A stretch of 64,000 bases of DNA from Microbacterium jejuense (GTDB taxonomy: Bacteria; Actinomycetota; Actinomycetes; Actinomycetales; Microbacteriaceae). The DNA lies in the NCBI RefSeq assembly GCF_019511665.1, contig NZ_JAEUAW010000007.1:124001-188000 (forward strand). Direction: 5' to 3'. Shown here piece by piece: positions 8,588 to 16,646 of the stretch. Each line of letters begins with the position of its first letter. Positions within the stretch are counted from its first letter, which is position 1. The position numbers and the translations under genes were made by a program. The notes under the pieces were generated by a model that was not told the DNA's origin, did no database searches, and saw nothing but the letters and a program-made list of their open reading frames with translations.

Positions 8588-9513
8588 ATGCTGCAGTGGT
8601 GCTCGGCCTCGATGTCGGAGGCTCGAGCGTGAAGTACCGGCTTGCCTCGGCGGGCTCTTCCGACGGCATCCCCGCCGCGATCGCGCAGGGGACCGTGCAG
8701 ACGCCGAAGAAGGACCCGGTCGCAGGCCTCGCCGCCATCGCGCGTGACGTGGCCGCCGGCCGCCGGCTGGTCGCGGTCGTCGTCGGCATCCCCGGACTCG
8801 TCGACGAAGACCGCGGCACCGTGCTGCGGTCGGCGAACCTTCCGGCGCTCGACGGTCTCGCCCTCGGCCCCGCTCTGTCGGCCGCGCTCGACGTGCCCGT
8901 CGGGGTCATCAACGACGGTCGCGCTGCGGCCGTCGCCGAAGCACGCTGGGGCGCCGGCGCGGGGGAGCGGGACGTGTTCACGCTCGCGCTGGGCACCGGC
9001 ATCGCGGGGTCGCACATCGTCGACGGCCGTGTGGTCGACGGCGCGCACGGCATCGCCGGTGAGCTCGGCCACGTCGTCGTCGAGCCGTCGGGCGCATCGT
9101 GCGCGTGCGGTCAGCGCGGCTGCCTCGAGACGGTCGTCGGCGCTCCCGCCCTGCGCCGGGCCTGGAACCGGGCCGGAGGCGAGGGCTCGCCCAAGGACCT
9201 GCTCGCCGCGTACGAGGCCGGCGACGAGCGCGCGGTCCGCGTCGTCGACCGCGGAGCCGGCGCGCTCGCCGACGCGATCCTCACGCTGCTGGCCCTCGTG
9301 GATCCCGGCGTCATCGTGATCGGCGGCGGACTCGCCAGCGCGCCGCACCGACTCGTGGTGCGCGCCCGCGCCCTCGTGGACGAGCGGGCGACGTTCCACC
9401 GCGTGCCGCCGATCGTGCCGGCGACGCTCGGCAAGTGGGCCGGTGCCGTCGGCGCCGTCGCCGAGGCGCGCGCCCTCCACGACCGCTCGCCGGTCGCGCT
9501 CGCCGCGAACTGA
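8584..9513 (+). CDS. ROK-family sugar kinase
   Basis: This 309-residue protein is a full-length ROK kinase without an N-terminal HTH. GLDVGGSSVKYRLA at the start is the phosphate-binding loop, the GTGIAGSHIVDG and GELGHVVVE blocks carry the sugar-binding Glu and His, and CACGQRGCLE is the zinc site. It should phosphorylate a hexose or amino sugar with ATP or polyphosphate. The ATG overlaps the cutC stop (ATGA). It ends the operon; the next gene converges on it with only four bases between stops, and no terminator hairpin is seen there. Confidence 0.9.
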   Translation: MNAAVVLGLDVGGSSVKYRLASAGSSDGIPAAIAQGTVQTPKKDPVAGLAAIARDVAAGRRLVAVVVGIPGLVDEDRGTVLRSANLPALDGLALGPALSAALDVPVGVINDGRAAAVAEARWGAGAGERDVFTLALGTGIAGSHIVDGRVVDGAHGIAGELGHVVVEPSGASCACGQRGCLETVVGAPALRRAWNRAGGEGSPKDLLAAYEAGDERAVRVVDRGAGALADAILTLLALVDPGVIVIGGGLASAPHRLVVRARALVDERATFHRVPPIVPATLGKWAGAVGAVAEARALHDRSPVALAAN

Positions 9514-9517
9514 CGCG

Positions 9518-10387
9518 TCAGACGACGGGGTCGGCGAGCACCTCGGCGAGGATGCGCCGGTGCTCGTCGTCCTCGTCGGGGCTCGACTGCCCCGACAGCA
9601 CGACCAGCGACTTCCACAGCGCCCAGCCGCGAGCCCGCCGCCACGTCGCGTCGTCGAGGCCCGCAGCCTCGCGGAACACCCTCCGCGCCTCACCGTGGAA
9701 GTGCGTCCAGGCGAGCACGAGGTCGCACGCCGGGTCGCCGATGCCGCACGTTCCGAAGTCGATGACCGCCGCCAGACGCCCGTCGCGCACCAGGAGGTTG
9801 CCGACAGCGATGTCGCCGTGGAACCACACCGGCTCCGACTCCCACACGCTCGTCGTCGCGGTCAGCCAGATGCGCTCGCACGTCGGTACGTCGACGTCCG
9901 CGCCGAGGGTCCGCAGCGCCGTCTGCACCTGGTCGCTGTACGCGCTCGGGTGGCTGCCGCGATAGAACGAGTGCCTGCCTGCGGCCGCCCCCGCGTCCGT
10001 GGGCAGCGAACGCAGGGCCGCCAGCATCCCTCCGACGTCCTTCGCGAGGGCGACCTGATCGAGAGTGGATGCCGCCGCCACCGTCTCGCCGGGCAGCCAC
10101 CGCCGCACCGACCACGGGAAGGGGTAGCCCGGTCCGGGCGCGCCGAGCGCCACGACTGCGGGCACAGCGACCGGAAGGCGCCCGTCGAGGAAGCGGAGCG
10201 CGCGGTCCTCCTTCTCGACAGCGGCGGCGTATCCCTCGGCACTCGGCAGGCGCACCGAGAGGTCGTCGCCGAGGCGGAAGGTGCGGTTGTCCCAGCCCTG
10301 CCGCGCGACAGGACGGACGGGGAGCTGGGCGAACCGCGGGAACTGCTCTGTCAAGAGGGCGGACACGAGCTCAGCGTCGATGTTCAT
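9518..10387 (-). CDS. Aminoglycoside phosphotransferase-fold kinase
   Basis: This 289-residue protein has the APH/choline-kinase fold: WDNRTFRLGD near residue 30, the catalytic loop VWFHGDIAVGNLL near 190 and the metal-binding VIDFGTCGIGDPACDL near 210. Such proteins phosphorylate aminoglycosides, macrolides, homoserine or other small alcohols; chromosomal copies often have unknown substrates, so antibiotic resistance should not be assumed. I start it at the ATG at 10387 because the sequence begins like family members there (NIDAELV). An in-frame ATG at 10435 would add 16 residues with no family similarity; neither has an evident ribosome site. Confidence 0.85.
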   Translation of the reverse strand: MNIDAELVSALLTEQFPRFAQLPVRPVARQGWDNRTFRLGDDLSVRLPSAEGYAAAVEKEDRALRFLDGRLPVAVPAVVALGAPGPGYPFPWSVRRWLPGETVAAASTLDQVALAKDVGGMLAALRSLPTDAGAAAGRHSFYRGSHPSAYSDQVQTALRTLGADVDVPTCERIWLTATTSVWESEPVWFHGDIAVGNLLVRDGRLAAVIDFGTCGIGDPACDLVLAWTHFHGEARRVFREAAGLDDATWRRARGWALWKSLVVLSGQSSPDEDDEHRRILAEVLADPVV

Positions 10388-10487
10388 CAGGCTCAGCCTG
10401 TCATGCGACCGCCCGATGGACTGACTCGTCTGCACCCGTTCGGAAGGCGTCTCGACGCCGGCCGTGGTGCCGCCTCGGACGCGAGCC

Positions 10488-11123
10488 CTAGGCGAACGAG
10501 CCCAGTGCGCGTCGGTAGGCGTCGCTGTCGGCCCGGGTGGCGTCGGTCATGAGCAGCGCCGTCGGCGAGACGGCCCGTGAGAACTCGCCCTGGCAGGGGA
10601 TGGTGACGACCTTGGTGAGGCCTCGGTTCCAGGCCGCCGTGAGCGCCTCGACGTCGCGGTGCTCGGGACTGTCCTGCAGTCGCTCCTGGATGGTCCCCAT
10701 GTGCCAGTCGATCCCCCGCTGCTCCCACGCGCGGTAGGAGTCGTCGAACACGTCGTCTCCGAACTCCTCCCTCCAGGATGGGCCGAAGAGCTCGTGCAGC
10801 AGAAAGACGCGCTCGGGCGACCCGTTCGCGGTCGCCTGCAGTCGCTCCATCAGCTGCGGGCTGTCGTCGCGTCCGGCATGCACGGCCGCGGCGCGCCACA
10901 CGCGCGGCCAGGCCGCCTGCCACTCCGACCGCGTCGCCTCCGTGACTCCGTCGACCGACCGTGGTGTGTCGACCAGCTGCGGCGGAAGGTCCTCGCCGGC
11001 CACACGCAGCCCGCACGCCTCGCGCACCCACAGGAGTTCCAGCAGCGCGTGCGGCCGGTCCTCCACCGTGATGACCATGTCATGCGGCCACGGGCCGTCG
11101 GGCGTGGAGTCGAGCGAGCGCAT
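10488..11123 (-). CDS. Hypothetical protein, 211 aa
   Basis: I do not recognise a family. The protein is soluble, with an acidic N-terminus and several tryptophans (residue 12 PWPHD, later WQAAWPRVWRAA), an early LLELLWVREACGL segment and a late KVVTIPCQGEFSRAVSP segment. It has no signal peptide or membrane helix. The start at 11123 gives a full coding-like frame, and CATGAT-N6-ATG just upstream resembles the leaderless arrangement seen elsewhere here. The gene is divergent from the subtilisin gene, with hairpins in the region between. Confidence 0.72.
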   Translation of the reverse strand: MRSLDSTPDGPWPHDMVITVEDRPHALLELLWVREACGLRVAGEDLPPQLVDTPRSVDGVTEATRSEWQAAWPRVWRAAAVHAGRDDSPQLMERLQATANGSPERVFLLHELFGPSWREEFGDDVFDDSYRAWEQRGIDWHMGTIQERLQDSPEHRDVEALTAAWNRGLTKVVTIPCQGEFSRAVSPTALLMTDATRADSDAYRRALGSFA

Positions 11124-11153
11124 GGCCTCATCATGCCCGGTCAGGACGACAGA

Positions 11154-11218
11154 GTGAATGCCGTCACGCCCGGCGTGACGGCATCCACTGGTCTTCGCAT
11201 CCGGGGTATCAACCCCGG
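11154..11218. repeat. Two inverted repeats upstream of the subtilisin gene
   Basis: GTGAATGCCGTCACGCC (11154-11170) pairs with GGCGTGACGGCATCCAC (11172-11188) with one mismatch. A second hairpin, CCGGGGT (11201-11207) with ACCCCGG (11212-11218), follows. They lie between divergent genes, so they are operators or transcript-leader structures rather than terminators for either gene. The first contains the GGCATCC motif that recurs through the window. Confidence 0.55.
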
Positions 11219-11304
11219 GCGCGGGCCCTCCTCGCTGGTGGTGGAAGTACCACCGGGTGCGGGGCCCGGAGTGCGCCGCGCCGAGTGATGGGGGGAGAAC
11301 CATC

Positions 11305-13929
11305 ATGAAGTCCAGAGTCGTCTCGGTGCTCGCCGCGTGTGCGGTCGCACTGGGGATGGTGGCCGCCGCGCCGCCCGCGTACGCCACCCCGCCCGAGCGG
11401 GTGCGGGTCATCGTGCAGCTCGACCACAAGGCGTCGGGCGCCGATGTCGTCAAGAGCGTCGCCGGGGGAGCGACCAAGGTGAAGAAGACGGCCACGATGC
11501 CGTACGTGATCATGGAGGTGCCGCGGCCCGCGCTGAAGGGGCTGCAGCACAACCCGCACGTCGTCGGCGTGGTCGAGGACTTCGCCGATCCGCCCGCGCT
11601 GTCGAACGCGCTGCCCGTGGTGAACGGCGACGACGTGCAGGCGCTCGGCTTCACCGGTGCCGGTGCGACCGTGGCGATCCTCGACACGGGCATCGACGCG
11701 GATCACCCGTTCTTCGGCTCGCGCATCGTCGCGCAGCACTGCTTCTCGGACCCGACCGACGACGACGGCAACGCTGACGAGGCGAGCCTGTGCCCCGACG
11801 GGACGACCGAAGACACCTCGGCCGACATCGACAGCAGCAACAACGCGACGTGCGTCGATGCGGGCAGCAACATCTGCGACCACGGCACGCACGTCGCGGG
11901 CATCGCAGCCGGCCGGGCCGCCGACGACACCGTCGGCTCGCCTCCGGGCAACGGCGTCGCGCCCGGCGCGCAGATCATCGCCGTGCAGGTGTTCACGCGG
12001 GTCAACACGGCGAGCGGCTGCTCGCCGAACCCGGCGCCCTGCGTGCTGTCGTACGCGTCCGACCAGATCGAGGCGCTCGACTGGGTGCGCGGCCAGGCCG
12101 CGGCGAACCCGGGCTGGAACGTCGTGGCCAGCAACATGAGCCTCGGCGGCGGCAACAACGCCTCGGCGTGCGACGGCGACACCCGCAAGGCCGCGATCGA
12201 CAGCAACCTCGGGGCGGGCATCGCCACCGTCATCGCGTCGGGCAACAACTCGTTCCTGAACGCGGTGGGCGCCCCGGGCTGCATCTCGACCGCGTTCACC
12301 GTCGGACGCACCAACAACGACGACACCACGACGAACTCGGGCAACCGCGGTCCGCTGCTGGACGTCATGGCTCCGGGGTCGTCGATCGTCTCGTCGATCG
12401 ACGACGACGCGTACGGCACCAAGAGCGGAACCTCGATGTCGACGCCGATGGTCACCGGTGCGCTCGCCGTGCTGCGGTCGGCGTACCCGTCTCGTTCGGT
12501 CGCGAACCTCATGACCGACATCACCTCGACCGGTGTGCCGATCACCTACACGACCGACGCGGCCGGGACCACGACGAACACGACGCCGCGCCTCGACCTG
12601 CTGGCCGCACTGCAGGCGGCGAACGTCGCTCCCGTGGTGACGGTCGACGACGCGTCGGTGACGGTGGATGAAGGTGCTCTCGCGACGAACTCGGGGTCGG
12701 CGACGGATGCCGACGGCACGGTCACCTCCGTGACCGCGAGCATCGGCACCGTGACCCCGTCGGGCACGTCGTGGACGTGGTCGTACACGCCGCCGGACGG
12801 TCCGGCCGACACCACGGTCACGATCACCGCGACCGACGACAAGGGCGAGACGGGTCAGTCCACCTTCGACCTGCACGTCGCGAACGTCGCTCCGAGTGTG
12901 GTGGTGGATGCCGTCACGCCGGCGAACGAGAACGCCCCGGTGACCCTCACCGCGCACTTCTCCGATCCGGGGCTCGCCGACACGCACACCGCGAGTGTGG
13001 ACTGGGGCGACGGGGTCGTGACGGCGGCGACCGTCTCGGGCACCTCGGTCGAGGCATCCCATGTCTACGGCGATGACGGCGCGTTCACCGCGACCCTCAC
13101 CGTGACCGACAAGGACGGCGGCGCAGGCTCCGACACCGGCACGGCGGTCGTGGCGAACGTCGCCCCGACGGCCGAGATCACGGGCCCTCCCACCACCTCG
13201 TGGAACGGGCAGGACATCGTGTTCGGCACCGAGGGTGTCCCCGTAGCGTTCGAGGCGCGGGGCACCGATCCCGGCAGCGACGACCTCACGTTCGCGTGGG
13301 ACTACGGCGACGGCGCGACGGCGAGTCACACCAGCCTGGTGAACCCGCCTGCTCTCGACGCGGATCCGAGTCCCAGCATCCAGCCGCGGGATGTGCTGGA
13401 TGCCGCACCCCACACCTACGCGATCGCCTGCGCGGCGACGACCGGGGTGACGGTGTCGGACGACGATGCGGGGGCGGCGTCGGATGCCGTCCAGGTCGTG
13501 ATCCTCGGAACCAGCGCGGATGCCGGAACCCTCGGTGTCTGGCAGACCGACTACCGCGACAAGCGCTCGAACGTCCACACGACGGACGAGAAGCTGTGCC
13601 TGCTGTCGGTCGTGCGGGTGCTGAGCGCGGTGTTCGACGAGAAGGTGCCGCTGTCGACGATCCCGCAGGCGGTGACCGCGCTGTGGCCGAAGAACACCAA
13701 GAACCCGGTCGAGCAGTTCGACGCGCACCTGCTGTCACTGTGGCTGAACGTGGCCGACGGATCCATCGCCCTGGGCGACCCCGTCGACACGAACGGCGAC
13801 GGCGTGGCGGACTCCACGGTGGGCGCGGTGATCCAGGCCGGTGAGGCGGAACGGACGGCGGCGAACCCGTCGGCGGCCGTTCTCACCTCGTTCAAGAACC
13901 TCTACGAGGCGATCAACGCCGCGGCCTGA
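11305..13929 (+). CDS. Secreted subtilisin-family serine protease with PKD domains
   Basis: This 874-residue precursor has a signal peptide (MKSRVV, hydrophobic core, AYA-TPP cleavage site near residue 27), an inhibitor-like propeptide, and an S8 catalytic domain with Asp127 (ILDTGID), His193 (DHGTHVAG) and Ser377 (GTSMSTP). After about residue 430 come Ig-like/PKD repeats, seen as VDWGDGVVTA and FAWDYGDGATA, each opened by an NVAP motif. The C-terminal 130 residues form a separate helical domain with a DTNGDGVAD calcium-binding-like loop. It should be exported and degrade extracellular protein. The start has GGGGGAG at 11291-11297; a longer in-frame reading lacks a ribosome site and would bury the signal peptide. 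Confidence 0.92.
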   Translation: MKSRVVSVLAACAVALGMVAAAPPAYATPPERVRVIVQLDHKASGADVVKSVAGGATKVKKTATMPYVIMEVPRPALKGLQHNPHVVGVVEDFADPPALSNALPVVNGDDVQALGFTGAGATVAILDTGIDADHPFFGSRIVAQHCFSDPTDDDGNADEASLCPDGTTEDTSADIDSSNNATCVDAGSNICDHGTHVAGIAAGRAADDTVGSPPGNGVAPGAQIIAVQVFTRVNTASGCSPNPAPCVLSYASDQIEALDWVRGQAAANPGWNVVASNMSLGGGNNASACDGDTRKAAIDSNLGAGIATVIASGNNSFLNAVGAPGCISTAFTVGRTNNDDTTTNSGNRGPLLDVMAPGSSIVSSIDDDAYGTKSGTSMSTPMVTGALAVLRSAYPSRSVANLMTDITSTGVPITYTTDAAGTTTNTTPRLDLLAALQAANVAPVVTVDDASVTVDEGALATNSGSATDADGTVTSVTASIGTVTPSGTSWTWSYTPPDGPADTTVTITATDDKGETGQSTFDLHVANVAPSVVVDAVTPANENAPVTLTAHFSDPGLADTHTASVDWGDGVVTAATVSGTSVEASHVYGDDGAFTATLTVTDKDGGAGSDTGTAVVANVAPTAEITGPPTTSWNGQDIVFGTEGVPVAFEARGTDPGSDDLTFAWDYGDGATASHTSLVNPPALDADPSPSIQPRDVLDAAPHTYAIACAATTGVTVSDDDAGAASDAVQVVILGTSADAGTLGVWQTDYRDKRSNVHTTDEKLCLLSVVRVLSAVFDEKVPLSTIPQAVTALWPKNTKNPVEQFDAHLLSLWLNVADGSIALGDPVDTNGDGVADSTVGAVIQAGEAERTAANPSAAVLTSFKNLYEAINAAA

Positions 13930-13937
13930 CGCGGCGT

Positions 13938-13973
13938 CACGGAGGGTCCGGCCTGCGGGCCGGGCCCTCCGTG
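13938..13973 (+). terminator. Hairpin terminator after the subtilisin gene
   Basis: CACGGAGGGTCCGGCC pairs with GGCCGGGCCCTCCGTG around a four-base loop with a single mismatch, eight bases after the stop codon. No T-run follows, as is usual in high-GC actinobacteria. Confidence 0.75.
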
Positions 13974-14193
13974 CTGTGCGGGCGAGGAGAAGATGCCAGG
14001 GCCGGCTGGAGCACGACGCCGTCGGCCGAGCCCATGAGCGAGTCGGACGAGAGCACGGTCGCCCGCTGCCTCGACGGGATCAGGTCGGTGAGGTCGTAGC
14101 CCCGCCGCGCCGACATCGTCCGTCGCATGTCGGTACCCCGTCGACGCGGCGCATCGTCGGTAGTACATTGACGCCACCAGCCAGGAGGTGATC

Positions 14194-14658
14194 GTGAAGA
14201 GACGGCAGGCTCCGCACGCCATCACTGATGACGAGCAGTGGGCGCGCTACGCATTCGTGCTGGGCAACGTTCCGGCGAGTGTCGCCGACAGGGCGTTCGC
14301 GGCCGGCTTCGCCCGGCTGCCGTTGGCACACCGCGAGGTGATCGTCGACGAGCTGGGCTCACAGCTGCCGGCAGCGCCGGCGAACGCGGCGGAGGACCCC
14401 GAGGTGTTCGCCCTGCTCATGCGCGATCTGCGCGCGCGGGCCGCCATCGTGGGTGTCAGCGCGGCGACCGCGCTCGCCGCGGAATTCGTCGCGAGCCCGC
14501 CGATCGCCTCGTACTTCGCGAGAGGCGTCGGTTCGGTGTCGATCGAGCATCAGCCGCTGTGGGTGCAGGAGCTCGCCGGTCACGAGGTCGCCCCCATCGA
14601 CGGCGGGCGGGCGCACCACCGGCCTGGCGTGAACTCCGGGGAGTGGTTCGGCGGCTGA
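14194..14658 (+). CDS. Hypothetical protein, 154 aa
   Basis: I do not recognise a family. It is a helical, soluble protein with an N-terminal basic stretch (KRRQAPHAITDDEQW), a central alanine-rich helix pair (SAATALAAEF) and a Gly/His-rich tail (GGRAHHRPGVNSGEW). The GTG at 14194 is chosen because AGGAGG at 14183-14188 sits five bases before it; the in-frame GTG at 14188 overlaps that site. TACATT at 14164-14169 is a plausible -10. An 18-bp perfect hairpin follows the gene. Confidence 0.7.
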   Translation: MKRRQAPHAITDDEQWARYAFVLGNVPASVADRAFAAGFARLPLAHREVIVDELGSQLPAAPANAAEDPEVFALLMRDLRARAAIVGVSAATALAAEFVASPPIASYFARGVGSVSIEHQPLWVQELAGHEVAPIDGGRAHHRPGVNSGEWFGG

Positions 14659-14736
14659 GGCGTCGAGTGGATGCCGCCTCCCGGCGCCGCCGGTCGGCGC
14701 GGGCTTCGGCGCGGGGCGCCGCGGCGCCGGGTCGAT

Positions 14737-14775
14737 CCGGAGGGCGCGCCCGGGGAGCCCGGGCGCGCCCTCCGG
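14737..14775. terminator. Bidirectional terminator, 18-bp perfect stem
   Basis: CCGGAGGGCGCGCCCGGG (14737-14754) and its exact reverse complement (14758-14775) enclose a GAG loop. It lies between two converging genes, ten bases before the stop of the minus-strand gene, and can serve both. Confidence 0.8.
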
Positions 14776-14784
14776 CGACGTTCG

Positions 14785-14919
14785 TCAACCGGACGCGCCC
14801 TTGCGTGGCTTGATGAACGCTCGGGACTCCTGGATCGCGCGCTTCTCGGCACGCTTCTCCTTCAGTGACGAGGTGGCGACCTTCTTGGCGGCCCTTGCTC
14901 GCGGTGATCTGCCTGACAT
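14785..14919 (-). CDS. Small basic protein, 44 aa
   Basis: A 44-residue lysine- and arginine-rich protein reading from ATG at 14919: MSGRSPRARAAKKVATSS at the start, a charged helix LKEKRAEKRAIQESR in the middle and FIKPRKG near the end. A purine-rich GGGGAAG lies about ten bases upstream. Its composition suggests a nucleic-acid- or ribosome-associated protein; I recall similar tiny basic proteins in Microbacteriaceae but no function for them. The GC pattern at third positions is coding-like and a strong hairpin ends it. Confidence 0.7.
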   Translation of the reverse strand: MSGRSPRARAAKKVATSSLKEKRAEKRAIQESRAFIKPRKGASG

Positions 14920-15023
14920 GGACGACTCGCTTCCCCTGGTCGGCTGGCGGGTGAACCACCGACCATAGCCGGTTCCCCGGCGAAGTCAATTCCGCGCGGT
15001 CGATGAGCAGAAAACCCGCTGAC

Positions 15024-15057
15024 TTGCCTTTTTCTGGAACCGGGCTATGGTGAGGCC
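15024..15057 (+). promoter_or_regulatory. Promoter of a leaderless small gene
   Basis: TTGCCT (15024-15029), 16 bases, TATGGT (15046-15051), then six bases to the ATG at 15058. This is the best -35/-10 pair in the window and leaves no room for a leader. Confidence 0.6.
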
Positions 15058-15222
15058 ATGACCCCGATGGCCCGCCGGCACCCCACGCAGCCTCTGCTCG
15101 ACGCTTCCGTGGTGACGGTCTCGGTCGACATCGCCGGTGCGTCTCACGAGGTGCTCCCGCCGCGGCGGGCCCTCACGGCGGGAGTGATCCCGCAGCCTCC
15201 TCGTGGCGCCGAGCCATCGTGA
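15058..15222 (+). CDS. Small protein, 54 aa, leaderless
   Basis: A short frame of 54 codons begins at the ATG six bases after a good -10 hexamer. The product begins MTPMARRHPTQPLLDASV and continues VSVDIAGASHEVLPPRRAL, ending proline-rich. There is no signal peptide or membrane segment and I do not recognise it. It precedes the TraR/DksA gene by 87 bases on the same strand and may share its transcript. It could be a true small protein or a leader peptide; the promoter placement supports translation. Confidence 0.55.
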   Translation: MTPMARRHPTQPLLDASVVTVSVDIAGASHEVLPPRRALTAGVIPQPPRGAEPS

Positions 15223-15309
15223 ACCGTCGCCCTCCCGGCCCGATTCAACCGGACACACACCTGGCGCGTCGCACACCTGCGGCGCGTTTCTCGTATCCAA
15301 GGAGCAGCC

Positions 15310-15624
15310 ATGCCTACCCCCACCCGCGACCCTGTCGCCCTCGCCGGCGTGCAGCGCGAACTCGAACAGCAGCTGGAAGAGCGTCTGGCGGTCATCCAAG
15401 AGCTCGCGCCTTTCGCTCTTCCGAGCGTGGACCCCGTCGCCTACCAGACGGCGGCGTCGCATCGCCTCGCGGTCGAGCAGATCACCGCGGCGTTGAATCG
15501 GATCTCTCAGGGCACGTACGGTCGCTGCACGCGGTGCGGTGAGCCGATCGCTCCCGCGCGGCTCGAAGTGCTGCCCCACGTCGCGACCTGCATCGAATGC
15601 CAGAGCCATGCCGAAGCCGCGTAG
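15310..15624 (+). CDS. TraR/DksA-family zinc finger protein
   Basis: This 104-residue protein has an N-terminal coiled helix (residues 10-70, QRELEQQLEERLAVIQEL) and a C-terminal four-cysteine zinc finger, CTRCGEPI...CIEC, with the spacing of TraR/DksA proteins. Relatives insert into the RNA polymerase secondary channel and adjust transcription initiation; short actinobacterial copies are uncharacterised. The ATG at 15310 has AAGGAGC at 15299-15305. The acidic tip residues needed for DksA activity cannot be judged without an alignment. Confidence 0.85.
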   Translation: MPTPTRDPVALAGVQRELEQQLEERLAVIQELAPFALPSVDPVAYQTAASHRLAVEQITAALNRISQGTYGRCTRCGEPIAPARLEVLPHVATCIECQSHAEAA

Positions 15625-15908
15625 TCGCAAGCCGGTGGAGATCCCATCGATGCCCCCGTCGGCCCAGAATGAGCCCGGCCGACGGACGCGCGTTCGGCCT
15701 GCCGCCGAGGTGGTCGCGCGAGCCTTCCGTCCTCGAGAGGATCGCGGCAGCCGGCATCGCCGGCTGGTCGAGCCGCGCTCCGCGGTGTCGTCCTCGTGGG
15801 ATGCCGGTGGTGAGGACGCCGCCGAGATTCCGTGGAGCACCTTCCGCGGTGCGACCGCCCGCTTCGTCTCATTCGGGTGACGCCGCCCTCGACGAGGCGC
15901 GCCCGGCG
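15625..15908. other. Gap without a clear gene
   Basis: Between the TraR/DksA gene and the convergent DUF1349 gene I see only short overlapping frames with no ribosome site or recognisable sequence, and no strong hairpin. Nothing can be called here. Confidence 0.5.
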
Positions 15909-16529
15909 CTACCGGCCGTCGCGCAGATCGCCGAGGGTCTCGCGCGTGAAGCTCACCCGATCGAACGACACCCGGCATCCCTCGCCCGTCGGGCTCTGCC
16001 CTTCGAACCCGAGCTGCACGTCCCCGATTTCGTCGCCGAGCGCGAACGCGCGCACGAAGTGCCACCAGTCGCCGTCGGTCGAGGCGTGCAGCGCGAACAG
16101 GCGCCCGACCCGCGACACCCGGAGCCACACCGTCTCGCCGTCGACGGTGAACGCGTTCGCGTCGTCCGACACCCCGCGGGTGACGACCGACACGACCATC
16201 GGCGTTCCGGCGGGGGACTGCTCGAAGCACAGCTTCGCCCAGTGCCGATCGTCGGCCCAGACGAGCAGGACGGCCGCGTCGAACATGGCCCGGAACTCTG
16301 CGTCGACGCGGCCCGAGAACACGAAGTCGCCCGCGCCGGGCGCGCCCAACAGGGTGACCGCGTTGAGCATCGTCTCGGCAGCGGTTCCGCTCTCGCCGCT
16401 CGGGTCGATGAACAGGTCGGTGTGCGCCGGCGCGACCACTTCTACCCGCTCGCCCGCGACCACCCACTCCGAGCCCGCCGAGGGGATCAGTTCGAACGGG
16501 ATGCCCGGAACGGCAAGGGGTGTCGACAT
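15909..16529 (-). CDS. DUF1349 domain protein
   Basis: This 206-residue protein matches the DUF1349 beta-sandwich (concanavalin-like) family: WADDRHWAKLCFEQSP near residue 95, a VSVVTRGVSDDAN block and LRVSRVGRLFALHAS leading to DGDWWHFVRAFAL. Relatives such as yeast Ygl/Rgm-type regulators and bacterial YybI-like proteins are thought to bind carbohydrate-like ligands, but no function is proven. No signal peptide is seen. The start at 16529 has AGAGGAG seven bases upstream, which rules out the longer in-frame reading to 16601. It is divergent from the quinone-reductase gene. Confidence 0.82.
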   Translation of the reverse strand: MSTPLAVPGIPFELIPSAGSEWVVAGERVEVVAPAHTDLFIDPSGESGTAAETMLNAVTLLGAPGAGDFVFSGRVDAEFRAMFDAAVLLVWADDRHWAKLCFEQSPAGTPMVVSVVTRGVSDDANAFTVDGETVWLRVSRVGRLFALHASTDGDWWHFVRAFALGDEIGDVQLGFEGQSPTGEGCRVSFDRVSFTRETLGDLRDGR

Positions 16530-16646
16530 CGAAGTGCTCCTCTGGGTGGGTCTCGTCGGCTCGCGGCAGAGGGATGCCGCGAACGCATCCCGCAACATCA
16601 TCCCGTGTCGGGAAGCCTCCGCGCACAGAAGGTGTTGGCTGTACGC

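Noticed and set aside
9518..10387. Aminoglycoside resistance gene
   Set aside because: The fold is clear, but chromosomal APH-fold kinases have many substrates and nothing here indicates resistance.
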